DNA from: Pedobacter sp. AJM
Lineage (GTDB): Bacteria; Bacteroidota; Bacteroidia; Sphingobacteriales; Sphingobacteriaceae
Reading direction: 5' to 3'
Length of the DNA: 64,000 nt
NCBI RefSeq assembly: GCF_002197755.1
Contig: NZ_NHOT01000002.1
Location: forward strand, 62,001 to 126,000
Positions 25,780-34,695 of this stretch are shown here, one piece after another; position 1 is the stretch's first letter; every line of letters begins with the position of its first letter. The notes beneath the pieces were generated by a model that was given only the letters and a program-made list of their open reading frames with translations, ran no database searches and was not told the DNA's origin. The translations under genes and the position numbers were made by a program.

Positions 25780-27744
25780 CTATTTGCTTTTGAATATGAT
25801 TACGGCTAATGGTGGCAAGGTAATGTTAACCGAATATTCCTGCCCGTTATATCCCTCTTTCCGGGGAATAATCTCTCCCCTGTTGTTAATTCCGCTGCCG
25901 TAAAACAGAATATCATCCGTATTAAAAATTTCTTTCCATTTGGTTTTAAACGGCACACCAATGCGATAGTGTTCACGAACTACAGGTGTTAAATTAATGG
26001 CAATTACCAGTGTATCTTTGGCCTTTGGCCCTTTCCTCATAAAAACAAATACCGATTCATTGGCATTATCAGCATCAAGCCATTCAAAGCCTTCATAACT
26101 GAAGTTAAAATGGTAAAGTGCAGGTTCCTTTTTGTAGAGGAAATTCAGTGCTTTCACCGTTTCCTGCATCCCCTTATGTCCAGGATACTGAAGCAGGTGC
26201 CAATCTAAAGATTGGGTAAAGTTCCATTCACTGGTATCGGCAAATTCATTTCCCATAAATAGGAGTTTTGCACCCGGGTGAGTAAACATGTAGCCATACA
26301 GCGCCCGCAGGTTAGCAAACTTTTGCCAGTCATCACCAGGCATTTTATACAGCATGGGCGATTTTCCATGCACCACTTCATCATGTGAAAAGGGCAGCAT
26401 AAAATTTTCAGTAAACGCATAAGTCATGCTAAAACTTAGCTGATGGTGATGGTGTTTGCGTTCCAGCGTATTAATTTTAAAATACTTCAGGGTATCATTC
26501 ATCCAGCCCATCATCCATTTCATGCCAAAACCCAGTCCACCGGCATGAACAGGATGTGTTACACCCGGATAAGTACTGCTTTCTTCAGCGATGGTTTGAA
26601 CACCTTCAAAATTACCATAAATGGCCACATTGAGGTCTTGCAGAAACTGAATGGCACCAAGGTTTTCGCTGCCCCCATATTCATTTGTTGCCGCATCACC
26701 GTCTTCTCTTGAGAAATTGTAGTACAGCATAGAAGCCACTGCATCTACACGCAAACCATCCGCATGATACTGGTCCATCCAGAAAACAGCATTGCTGATT
26801 AAAAATGAACGAACTTCATTGCGGTCGTAATTAAATATATAGGATTTCCAATCGGGATGAAATCCCTTTTTCATATCAGCATGTTCATAAAGATGCGTTC
26901 CATCAAATTCATATAGCCCGTGCCTGTCACCTGGAAAATGTGAGGGTACCCAATCCAGGATAACCGCAATATTGGCCTGGTGCAGGGCTTCAATCAGGAA
27001 CATTAAATCCTGTGGTGACCCATAACGTGAACTGGCACCAAAATAGCCGGTAATCTGGTAGCCCCAACTCGGAAAATAAGGAAATTCCATTACCGGCATC
27101 AGCTCTACGTGGGTAAAACCCATTTCTTTAACATAAGGTACTAACCGGGTAGCCACTTCCCTGGCGTTGAGCACCCGTTCAGGGTTTTGCGGATCACGCT
27201 CCCAGGAGCCTAAATGCAATTCATATACTGAAATGGGCTGATCAAGTGCATTCAGTTTTGCCCTTTTGGCCAGCCACGATTTATCTTTCCAACTGTAATC
27301 TGTATCCCAAACCACACTGGCCGTTTGCGGAGGATGTTCCCACTTTCTGGCATAAGGATCGCCCTTTAAATGTTCAGAAGCATCAAAACCCTTTACAAAA
27401 TATTTATAAACCTCTCCTTTTGAAACCCCAGGGATAAATCCTTCCCAGATCCCTGATTTATCCAGTCTTTTATACAGCGAATGCGAAGTTCTGTTCCAAT
27501 CATTAAAGTTACCGGTTACGCTCACTTCCTGTGCATTTGGTGCCCATACCGAAAAATAGGTTCCATTTGTTTTTTCTACACTGATTAAATGAGAACCCAT
27601 TTTTTCGTACAGCCTGAAATGCTTTCCAACCGAAAAAAGATCAATATCATAATCGGTGAAAAGGCTATGTACCCAAACTGACCTGCTTTTATCTATCGGT
27701 GTTACGGCTATATTTTTTTTGGAAACTTTTTTTGCTGGTATCAT
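25780..27744 (-). CDS. glgB: 1,4-alpha-glucan branching enzyme
   Basis: A 654-residue GH13 enzyme that introduces alpha-1,6 branches into glycogen. From the ATG at 27744 an N-terminal CBM48-like domain ('GTYFSVWAPNAQEVSVTGNFNDWN') is followed by the (beta/alpha)8 barrel. The nucleophile region is 'ADGLRVDAVASMLYYNFSRE', the acid 'IAEESSTYPGVTHPV', and the transition-state site 'LPFSHDEVVHGKSPM'. A C-terminal beta domain ends the chain. It lies 55 nt downstream of the GH31 gene. No glgA or glgC is in the window. The frame to 27774 adds ten unlikely residues. Confidence 0.95.
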   Translation of the reverse strand: MIPAKKVSKKNIAVTPIDKSRSVWVHSLFTDYDIDLFSVGKHFRLYEKMGSHLISVEKTNGTYFSVWAPNAQEVSVTGNFNDWNRTSHSLYKRLDKSGIWEGFIPGVSKGEVYKYFVKGFDASEHLKGDPYARKWEHPPQTASVVWDTDYSWKDKSWLAKRAKLNALDQPISVYELHLGSWERDPQNPERVLNAREVATRLVPYVKEMGFTHVELMPVMEFPYFPSWGYQITGYFGASSRYGSPQDLMFLIEALHQANIAVILDWVPSHFPGDRHGLYEFDGTHLYEHADMKKGFHPDWKSYIFNYDRNEVRSFLISNAVFWMDQYHADGLRVDAVASMLYYNFSREDGDAATNEYGGSENLGAIQFLQDLNVAIYGNFEGVQTIAEESSTYPGVTHPVHAGGLGFGMKWMMGWMNDTLKYFKINTLERKHHHHQLSFSMTYAFTENFMLPFSHDEVVHGKSPMLYKMPGDDWQKFANLRALYGYMFTHPGAKLLFMGNEFADTSEWNFTQSLDWHLLQYPGHKGMQETVKALNFLYKKEPALYHFNFSYEGFEWLDADNANESVFVFMRKGPKAKDTLVIAINLTPVVREHYRIGVPFKTKWKEIFNTDDILFYGSGINNRGEIIPRKEGYNGQEYSVNITLPPLAVIIFKSK

Positions 27745-27799
27745 AATTTGACTGGATAGGTTTAGCCCAAACACTAAACAGCGTTTGGGGCTAAAAGAT

Positions 27800-30265
27800 T
27801 TACAGACTTAAAATCTGTATTTCAGTAAAGTTTTTAAGGCACTTGAAATGCAGCACACTTCTATCATCAATATGATAGTCGGTTACTTCTTTATTATCAA
27901 CGATAATTTTCTTCACCTGAAATTTCATACCTATAATGTGGCAGCTATAAAATTCATAGTTTGGCGTATAAAGCCCTTCAATTCTTTGGTTAATTTTCAG
28001 TCCCTGTGCATCATTTGCTTTTACCGTAAACTTTTTCTCCAGGTAAATATCCTGTTCAAAAGCAAAGGTATCTCCATGATCTTCATACATATAGGAGTTA
28101 ACTTCGTAATCGCAACTATAAACATTTAATGCCACCTCGGTAATTGCTTTTTCATCTACATATTGCATTACCGGGTATTCCGGAATGACAGATCCTGCTC
28201 TTACAAAGATCGGCATACTGTCAATCTTTGCTTCGATGTTGTATTCATTTCCGCCATCTAAAACTTCATTGGTCCAGAAATTATACCATAATCCTTTAGG
28301 CAGGTACACTTGTCTGGATATTGCGCCCTGCTCCAGAACAGGACAGATCAATAATTTATCACCATAGCAGAACTCATCCTGGCGGAAGCTGTTGCTAATA
28401 TTTTCCTGCTCCAGCATCACCAATGGTCTTAAAATCGGAAAACCATAACGGTGATGTTCCCAGAAAACAGAATACAGGTAAGGCATTAAACGGTATCTCA
28501 GTTCAATAAATTTACGGTTAATATCTTCGAAAAACCCGCCAAAACTCCAAGGCTCCCGTTCAGCTGTATCACCCGCCGAGTGTGCACGCATAAATGGAGA
28601 AAACGTTCCCAACTGGATCCATCGGGTAAATAATTCACCATCAGGTTCGCCGCTAAATCCGCCGATATCTGTTCCGCAGAAAGGCACCCCTGAAACTGAT
28701 AGTCGCTGGCATTGGATATTGCCTATTTTTAAATGTTCCCAGGTGGCAATGTTATCACCGGTCCATACACTTGCATAACGCTGCATCCCCGAATAGCCTG
28801 CACGGGTAATGGTAAATGGCCGCTTATTGCGCATGAGTTTTTTCAATCCTTCATAAGTAGAGCGCACCATCTGCATGCCATAAACATTATGTGCTTTGCG
28901 GTGCGAGCCACGGTAACCATCGTAATTGTGGCGAACATCATTCGGAAACGTTCCGGAACCAAAAACGGCCGGTTCATTCATGTCATTCCAGAAACCTGCA
29001 ACACCCATATCCACCAGTTCTTCGTACAATTTACCCCACCATTTTCTTACTTTTGGATTGGTAAAATCCGGAAACTGGCAACGGCCAGGCCATACATGGC
29101 CTTCCATAAAATAATCATCACTTCTTCTGCAAAAGTATTTATTGTCTTTTCCTTCTTTAAACACCCAGTAATCATCATCCACCTTAATGCCCGGATCAAT
29201 CATTACCACGGTCTTGAAACCATCGTTAGCAAGTTCCTTGATCATGCGGCGTGGATCGGGAAAATATTTTTTGTTCCATGTAAAGCAGCGGTAGCCGTCC
29301 ATGTAATCGATATCAAGATAAATGGCATCGCAGGGAATTTTCCGATCCCTGAACTGTTTGGCAATTTCCTTAACCTTGGTTTCCGGGTAATAACTCCAGC
29401 GGCATTGCTGATAGCCTAATGTCCACTTCGGGGGCATAGGATGTGTTCCGGTTAGGCTGGCATAACGTTTAACCACGTCCATAATATGCGGACCATGAAT
29501 ATAGTAATACTGTAATTCGCCACCATCAGCCCAGAAACTGGTTTTATTTACATCTTCACTACCAAAATCAAAATATGATTTAAAGGTATTGTCAAAGAAA
29601 ATACCATAAGCTGCCTGGTTATGTAACCCGATATAGAAAGGTATGGTTCTATACAAAGGATCCTGATTCCAGCCATAAGAATAGGCATCCGTGTTCCAGT
29701 TTTCGAAGCGACGACCGCGAAGGTTAAAGTTCCCAGATTTATCTCCTAACCCGAAAAAATTCTCTTCTGAATGGCATTTTTTGGTTGCATAAATATAGTA
29801 GCCACCAAAATCCACATTTTCTTCCCAGTGCATGGAGTTGGCCTCATCTACCATTACCAAATTGGTGATGTTATCAGAAAAGGAAATATGAAAGTTTTCT
29901 TTCTCTATTTTACAGGTAACGGAGTGGGTAGAAACCGTATAATACCCTTCGTGTTCCTGCATTTTAAATACCGAAACCTTTTGATCTACTTCCGGTACGG
30001 CATAAGAGAAGTCATCCAGAAAAACACCATGTGGCGCCATGCGTACACGAATGATTTCATCACTCACCACACGAACCTCAACTCTTGCATCGCCATCAGA
30101 AAAATAAAAGCGGTTTCCCTCTTTCTTTACCTTCTTTACGGCCCCCAGATATTGCTTAACAATTGGTTTAACCGATATATCAACAGGATTGTTTAAATGT
30201 TGTACTTCCTGTGCCTTTTCAACCAGTTCATTTACCTCATTAGGCTGATCATTTTGCTCTTCCAT
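27800..30265 (-). CDS. Glycoside hydrolase family 31 alpha-glucosidase
   Basis: An 821-residue enzyme releasing alpha-linked glucose (or a related sugar) from oligosaccharides. It has the GH31 nucleophile motif 'GFWNDMNEPAVFG', the acid/base region 'SVWTGDNIATWEHLK', and 'GVPFCGTDIGGFSGEPDGELFTRWIQLGTFSPFMRAHS'. An N-terminal beta-sandwich precedes the barrel ('VKKVKKEGNRFYFSDGDARVEVRVVSDEIIRVRMAP'). There is no signal peptide, so it is probably cytoplasmic. It is upstream of glgB in a likely operon, which suggests turnover of storage or imported alpha-glucan. Confidence 0.93.
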   Translation of the reverse strand: MEEQNDQPNEVNELVEKAQEVQHLNNPVDISVKPIVKQYLGAVKKVKKEGNRFYFSDGDARVEVRVVSDEIIRVRMAPHGVFLDDFSYAVPEVDQKVSVFKMQEHEGYYTVSTHSVTCKIEKENFHISFSDNITNLVMVDEANSMHWEENVDFGGYYIYATKKCHSEENFFGLGDKSGNFNLRGRRFENWNTDAYSYGWNQDPLYRTIPFYIGLHNQAAYGIFFDNTFKSYFDFGSEDVNKTSFWADGGELQYYYIHGPHIMDVVKRYASLTGTHPMPPKWTLGYQQCRWSYYPETKVKEIAKQFRDRKIPCDAIYLDIDYMDGYRCFTWNKKYFPDPRRMIKELANDGFKTVVMIDPGIKVDDDYWVFKEGKDNKYFCRRSDDYFMEGHVWPGRCQFPDFTNPKVRKWWGKLYEELVDMGVAGFWNDMNEPAVFGSGTFPNDVRHNYDGYRGSHRKAHNVYGMQMVRSTYEGLKKLMRNKRPFTITRAGYSGMQRYASVWTGDNIATWEHLKIGNIQCQRLSVSGVPFCGTDIGGFSGEPDGELFTRWIQLGTFSPFMRAHSAGDTAEREPWSFGGFFEDINRKFIELRYRLMPYLYSVFWEHHRYGFPILRPLVMLEQENISNSFRQDEFCYGDKLLICPVLEQGAISRQVYLPKGLWYNFWTNEVLDGGNEYNIEAKIDSMPIFVRAGSVIPEYPVMQYVDEKAITEVALNVYSCDYEVNSYMYEDHGDTFAFEQDIYLEKKFTVKANDAQGLKINQRIEGLYTPNYEFYSCHIIGMKFQVKKIIVDNKEVTDYHIDDRSVLHFKCLKNFTEIQILSL

Positions 30266-30519
30266 CCTTATTTATTCAAATTTGCTTTAAACCCATTCTT
30301 AAACCGGGATTGTGCTTAAGAAAGTACTATTATACAAATTATTTTATAGAAGCGGTTAAAAAACCTATTGCATAATCAAATGCCTTCTTATCTGCCCGTC
30401 GGCAACTTTATCCTGAAAGAAAAAGGATTGGAAATAAACCTTCGCTACGCACACCCCCGCTATTACCTCTGTGCCATCAAACCTGAGAGACACTATCCAA
30501 ACACTTCATAGCAGCATTA

Positions 30520-30552
30520 CCCCCGGCTCCTTTTTAAAAAAGGGGCCGGGGG
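30520..30552. repeat. GC-rich palindromic (REP-like) element
   Basis: CCCCCGGCTCCTTTTT pairs with the following AAAAAAGGGGCCGGGGG (one G-T pair), forming a stem of about 16 bp with almost no loop. Such C/G-run hairpins are common between genes in Sphingobacteriaceae. Confidence 0.7.
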
Positions 30553-30567
30553 GGCGGCTCTAAAACA

Positions 30568-30762
30568 TCAGCAATAAAATCTGTCTTGTTTCTTAGCAGG
30601 TGGGTTTTGCCCATCAACTGCCGGCTGCAGCGCGTTAAAATGCCCCTTGCATAAACTTTTCGCCAAATCCAAAAAAGCTTCTGTTAGGTCTACAAATTGA
30701 AATACAGATTTAATTTCAAGATCCTGATCAGCCTGAAAACCAGCTTGACAATAATTTTCCAT
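30568..30762 (-). CDS. Doubtful small ORF, possible gene remnant
   Basis: A 64-residue frame beginning 'MENYCQAGFQADQDLEIK' with helical, protein-like composition ('FQFVDLTEAFLDLAKSLC'). The same frame is open about 20 codons further upstream ('FLGCTENEQLLKKI') without a start codon. This could be the end of a decayed gene left in the repeat region. I recognise no family. Confidence 0.25.
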   Translation of the reverse strand: MENYCQAGFQADQDLEIKSVFQFVDLTEAFLDLAKSLCKGHFNALQPAVDGQNPPAKKQDRFYC

Positions 30763-31030
30763 TATTTTTTTCAGCAGCTGTTCATTTTCTGTACAACCTA
30801 AAAAATGTTGCAGCTTACTTTAGCGAAACACGCACATAAATAAAGCAATTGTTTTAAGTTGTAGCTTTCGGCTTTGTAATCCATAAAAACATAATGATTT
30901 ATGCCCCCTTTATTGTTATTTCATCGGAGGGCATACTTTCGCTGCGCTCAGGTTTGGTTACCTTTTTATCAAGAAAAAGGTAAGAGCTCCTCGGCTGCGT
31001 TGAGCCGAGGCAAGCCAGAGCAAAGGGCAA

Positions 31031-31059
31031 AGATCTCTCCGCTGCGGTCGAGATGACGA
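31031..31059 (-). repeat. Dispersed repeat of the CGTCATCTCGACC type
   Basis: On the minus strand it reads TCGTCATCTCGACCGCAGCGG followed by AGAGATC. This sequence type recurs between genes in many Bacteroidota genomes (known from memory, not searched). Confidence 0.5.
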
Positions 31060-31369
31060 TTGATCTCGATTGAATTACGCATAATATCCCTCTGCACGAC
31101 CGCTACCGGCCTGGGAGATGATGGCAGGAGAAGCCGTTGAAATTTTTGCACCTCCGTTCAAATGACCCCACTGCCCAAGGTAGCGCACACGGCTCCTTAG
31201 AAATTAATCTTGATTACCAAACAAAATCGAGTCCTTGTACTACCGCTTTTAAAATTTCGACGAGCTAATCCAACATCAGGTCCAAGCCTTGATTGTTTGC
31301 TTCTTTGTTATCAAGAACAAAGAAGAAGAGGCCACAGCAGCCAGCCGAAAACAACTCCTGTCAGTAATT

Positions 31370-31417
31370 ACGGCAAAGATTGCTTCGCCGGCTGAAAAAG
31401 CCGCCTCGCAATGACGA
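31370..31417 (-). repeat. Dispersed repeat of the CGTCATTGCGAGG type
   Basis: On the minus strand it reads CGTCATTGCGAGGCGG, then a GGCT/AGCC-bounded centre, then CGAAGCAATC. This is a widely seen bacterial intergenic palindrome family (from memory). Confidence 0.55.
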
Positions 31418-31529
31418 TTTAACTGATCATCTGCACCCCGCTACCAGCCTCTGTGCGTATAATATCGATTTCATTAAATCATAACACTTATAAACGCAGA
31501 GCATAACCAGCCCGTTCTTCTTTTTTAAA

Positions 31530-31560
31530 AACCTATAAGGATTTGAAAACCTTATAGGTT
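31530..31560 (-). terminator. Terminator of the large TonB receptor gene
   Basis: An 11-bp perfect stem (31530-31540 with 31550-31560, AACCTATAAGG type) just after the stop codon on the minus strand. It is followed on that strand by T3 and an A/T run. Confidence 0.8.
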
Positions 31561-31569
31561 TAGGTATTA

Positions 31570-34503
31570 CTAAGGATTAAAAGAATAAGCAATATAATAA
31601 ATGGCCCCTGCAGCAGGGTTACCATAAGAGGTGATGTAATATTTATTCATCACATTCGATCCACCCAGTTTAATAGCCGATTTTACTGAAGGGATTTGTA
31701 AACTCACCTGCGCATCAAGCGAGCTGTAAGCCGGTACATCTCCTGAAGCAAAGGAAGAGTTCCAGTAAAATTTATCCTGCCAGCGGTAAGACACATTAAA
31801 CCCAAAGTTTTTAATCACTTCCCTGTTGCCTAAACCCAGGTTAAAACGAATTTTCGGCGTATTAAAATCGTTAATATAGTTGACTGGCAAATCGCCAATC
31901 TGGTTATATGAAACGTTTCCGCTTAAGGTCCACTTATTGATCAGGTAATCAAGCCCCAGGGCGGCACCGTAAGAACTCACTTCCCCCTCAGCATTTACCG
32001 GAACGCCAAATTTAACAAACGTAGGGCTGGCCGCTGTACCCACATTTTGATACACATCAACAGCAGTAATAAAATCTTTATAAATATTATAGTAACCATA
32101 AGCATCAACCAGGAGATTGGGCAAAATCAGTCCTTTATAACCTAACTCATAAGACTGAACACTTTCAGGCCGAACGCCCCTGCTATCAAATGTATATTGC
32201 TGCAATAATGCCGGATTTGGCGTACCCGTGGCCGCTGAAGCCAGGAAAGCACGGTAGCTTACATCGGTATAAGGTTTATTCGCATCTAAGTGATATTTAT
32301 TGAAAATGATTTCAGGCAAGCCGCCAATTAAACGTTGCGACCCACCGCCAACAGCCAGATCAATGTACTGATTTTGTGTGGTTGGGTTGCGGTACCCTGT
32401 TTGGTATGATGCCCTGATGTTATTATTCCTGGCCACGGTAAACACACCGGTAATCCGTGGTGTAAAACGGCCTTCAAAATTCTGGCTTTTATCATACCTG
32501 CCGGCAAAAGTAATCTTCAGTTTATCATTCAGTATCTTTTTACCTACCTGTGCAAATGCACCATATTCATTAATATCAATCGATTCATTTAAATCATTAA
32601 AGATGGTTCCGGCAGAATTCAAATCATATAAACGATAGGATGCACCCACCTGAAACTCCACGACCTTATTAAACGCATTGGTGAAATTGTACATGCCCTC
32701 ATAATGATAAAGATTGGATTTATCATCAAACCTGGCTCCATAAACACTTTTTGTTGGATCAGTGCTATTGATAGATGTAGCACTGATGGTGGTATTCATA
32801 ATGGTATTTTTAGCATTTTCATACCCCGCGCTTCCAGGTGCAAACCTTCCCTGGTTGGCGGCATTCCGGGCAAGTACATGTGCGGCCGCATCGTTTTGTC
32901 CGGCAGCCCTTGCCCCTATGTAATTACCGATATACTGTGGAAACCAGGTAGTAGAGGGTTTTGAAACTTCGTTGATGTAACTACCCAAAATAGAGGAAAT
33001 ATAAGAATCGCCTGAACGCTCCTGCGTGGTATATCCTTTTAAATAAAAATCCTCCCCTTTTAATTCCAACTTATACTGACCAATGTTGAAATTACGTAGC
33101 GAATAACGATCTGATCCGGTATAAACTGAAGTACCTGTGCCCCAGTTCGCCTGTGCTACCGCCTGAATGGTATTGGTGAAATTATAATAAACTGCACCAG
33201 ATGCCTTGAGCGATTTAGTATCATAATCAACCAGATCAGATTCCTGATAACCTGTCCTGGAAACATTCTGATCCGGGATAAGATTAGCTTTTAAGCCCAC
33301 ATAAAAAGGAAGATAATTCTGAACTGCAGGCCTCAATGCAGCGGGCAGTCCGGCCAGGAAACCAGCTTGTTGTGCGGCATTTGGAATAGCGGCACCAAAG
33401 GTACCATCCATTAAAGCCTTGATGTTTGGGATTGCGCCACCTGAACCTGCATTAATTCCGGAAATGGTAGCATTTTGTACGCTCAGTGCCACGTTCCGCA
33501 TATTCTGGCTCACTTCATCCCCATATACGTTGATCCCGTCATAATTGGTATCACTGCTACGGTCACCCGTTTTTGCTGTCCTGGCATTCCGGTCAAAGTT
33601 TGAATAATTGTTTCCAAACCAGTCTTTGGCCTGCAAAAATGAAAATGCGGCCTTCACACCAAATTTTTTATTCCATGATTTCGCCAGACGGACATCCAGC
33701 TGATTAAAGGGCTGCACGCTGCTGTTTTCATCATTTACATGATTTACACCCGATTTATACTGAAAACTGGCACCCTGATATTTAAAAGGATCTTTCGAAG
33801 TCATCAATAAGGTTCCGTTGATACCACCGGCACCATATAAGGCTGACGATGCACCCGGCAATAATTCTACATGATCAACATCCAGCTCAGTGATGCCCAC
33901 AATATTACCTACTGAAAAGTTTAAGCCTGGGGCCTGATTATCCATTCCGTCGATATACTGATTGAAACGTGTATTTCCATTGGAGTTAAAACCACGTGTA
34001 TTGATGGATTTAAAAGTTAGACTCTGCGTGCTGCTTTCTACACCTTTCATATTGTTTAAAGCATCATAAAATGAAGGTGCCGCAATATCGCGGATAGAAG
34101 CAGCACTCATCCGCTCAATGGAAACCGGCGATTCCAGAATGCGCTCAGGTGTCCTGGATGCAGAAACAACCACATCACCACCCAAAAGCACAGCAGCTTC
34201 CATCTCCACTACAATTCCGGTAGCCGTACTATTAATTAACTGTTCCACAGTACCATAACCTACATAAGACGCAACCAGGGTAAATGGAAACTTTGCAGCA
34301 GTTGAAAAACTAAAGGTACCATCAGCAGCAGATGCCGTACCGCCAGGTTGCCCTTTAACCATCAGGCTCACACCTGACAATCCTTCTTTTGATTGCTTAT
34401 CTTTTACAGATCCACTGACCGTAATGCGCTGTGTCTGTGCAGTTAAATTCATCGTGCACATCAATAATAACGCAAATAAAATTTGTGTAAAAATCCTGCT
34501 CAT
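31570..34503 (-). CDS. Large TonB-dependent receptor with carboxypeptidase-like domain
   Basis: A 977-residue outer-membrane receptor. Signal peptide ('LLLMCTMNLTAQ', cleaved near 22). CarboxypepD_reg domain at about 27-105 ('VSGSVKDKQSKEGLSGVSLMVKGQPGGTASAADGTFSFS'). Plug: 'VVVSASRTPERILESPVSIERMSAASIRDI' and 'VELLPGASSALYGAGGINGTLLMTS'. A long barrel follows, ending in 'YYIAYSFNP'. No SusD partner is adjacent, so it is not a classical Sus pair. It is monocistronic, divergent from the penicillin-acylase-like gene, with a terminator at 31530. Substrate unknown. Confidence 0.9.
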   Translation of the reverse strand: MSRIFTQILFALLLMCTMNLTAQTQRITVSGSVKDKQSKEGLSGVSLMVKGQPGGTASAADGTFSFSTAAKFPFTLVASYVGYGTVEQLINSTATGIVVEMEAAVLLGGDVVVSASRTPERILESPVSIERMSAASIRDIAAPSFYDALNNMKGVESSTQSLTFKSINTRGFNSNGNTRFNQYIDGMDNQAPGLNFSVGNIVGITELDVDHVELLPGASSALYGAGGINGTLLMTSKDPFKYQGASFQYKSGVNHVNDENSSVQPFNQLDVRLAKSWNKKFGVKAAFSFLQAKDWFGNNYSNFDRNARTAKTGDRSSDTNYDGINVYGDEVSQNMRNVALSVQNATISGINAGSGGAIPNIKALMDGTFGAAIPNAAQQAGFLAGLPAALRPAVQNYLPFYVGLKANLIPDQNVSRTGYQESDLVDYDTKSLKASGAVYYNFTNTIQAVAQANWGTGTSVYTGSDRYSLRNFNIGQYKLELKGEDFYLKGYTTQERSGDSYISSILGSYINEVSKPSTTWFPQYIGNYIGARAAGQNDAAAHVLARNAANQGRFAPGSAGYENAKNTIMNTTISATSINSTDPTKSVYGARFDDKSNLYHYEGMYNFTNAFNKVVEFQVGASYRLYDLNSAGTIFNDLNESIDINEYGAFAQVGKKILNDKLKITFAGRYDKSQNFEGRFTPRITGVFTVARNNNIRASYQTGYRNPTTQNQYIDLAVGGGSQRLIGGLPEIIFNKYHLDANKPYTDVSYRAFLASAATGTPNPALLQQYTFDSRGVRPESVQSYELGYKGLILPNLLVDAYGYYNIYKDFITAVDVYQNVGTAASPTFVKFGVPVNAEGEVSSYGAALGLDYLINKWTLSGNVSYNQIGDLPVNYINDFNTPKIRFNLGLGNREVIKNFGFNVSYRWQDKFYWNSSFASGDVPAYSSLDAQVSLQIPSVKSAIKLGGSNVMNKYYITSYGNPAAGAIYYIAYSFNP

Positions 34504-34695
34504 AAATAAATTGCTATTTGGTTTGTATTATTAGTTATATAAACTTAAATATTATTTTTGACTTCACCAGTATGGTGTGTAATATTTATGATTGAATATA
34601 TAATTTTGATTGACATTCTGTTTGTTGTATTTTGCAGTCCTTATAAACGATCAGTTAAATAGATACTGTAATTTCTGAGATTTTTGCGAACCCAC

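Larger units (their letters stand above)
30266..31529. other. 1.3-kb non-coding region rich in intergenic repeats
   Basis: No convincing gene. It contains a GC-rich 16-bp hairpin (30520-30552), a stem at 30958-30983 (TTACCTTTTT/AAAAAGGTAA), a stem at 30989-31010 (CCTCGGCT/AGCCGAGG), and two pieces resembling widespread bacterial intergenic repeats: minus-strand CGTCATCTCGACCGCAGCGG (31031-31059) and CGTCATTGCGAGGCGG (31370-31417). GC is clearly higher than in the flanks. A minus-strand frame of 64 codons (30568-30762) is listed separately. Confidence 0.6.

Noticed and set aside
27848..30196. Long plus-strand frames opposite the GH31 gene
   Set aside because: They are antisense shadows of a conserved enzyme gene and encode no recognisable domain.
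30568..31417. CRISPR-like array
   Set aside because: The repeats differ from each other, are irregularly spaced and have no unique spacers; no cas genes are present.
34540..34640. Possible riboswitch in the TonB receptor/acylase divergent region
   Set aside because: I found no conserved cobalamin, TPP or FMN core; only AT-rich imperfect palindromes are present.
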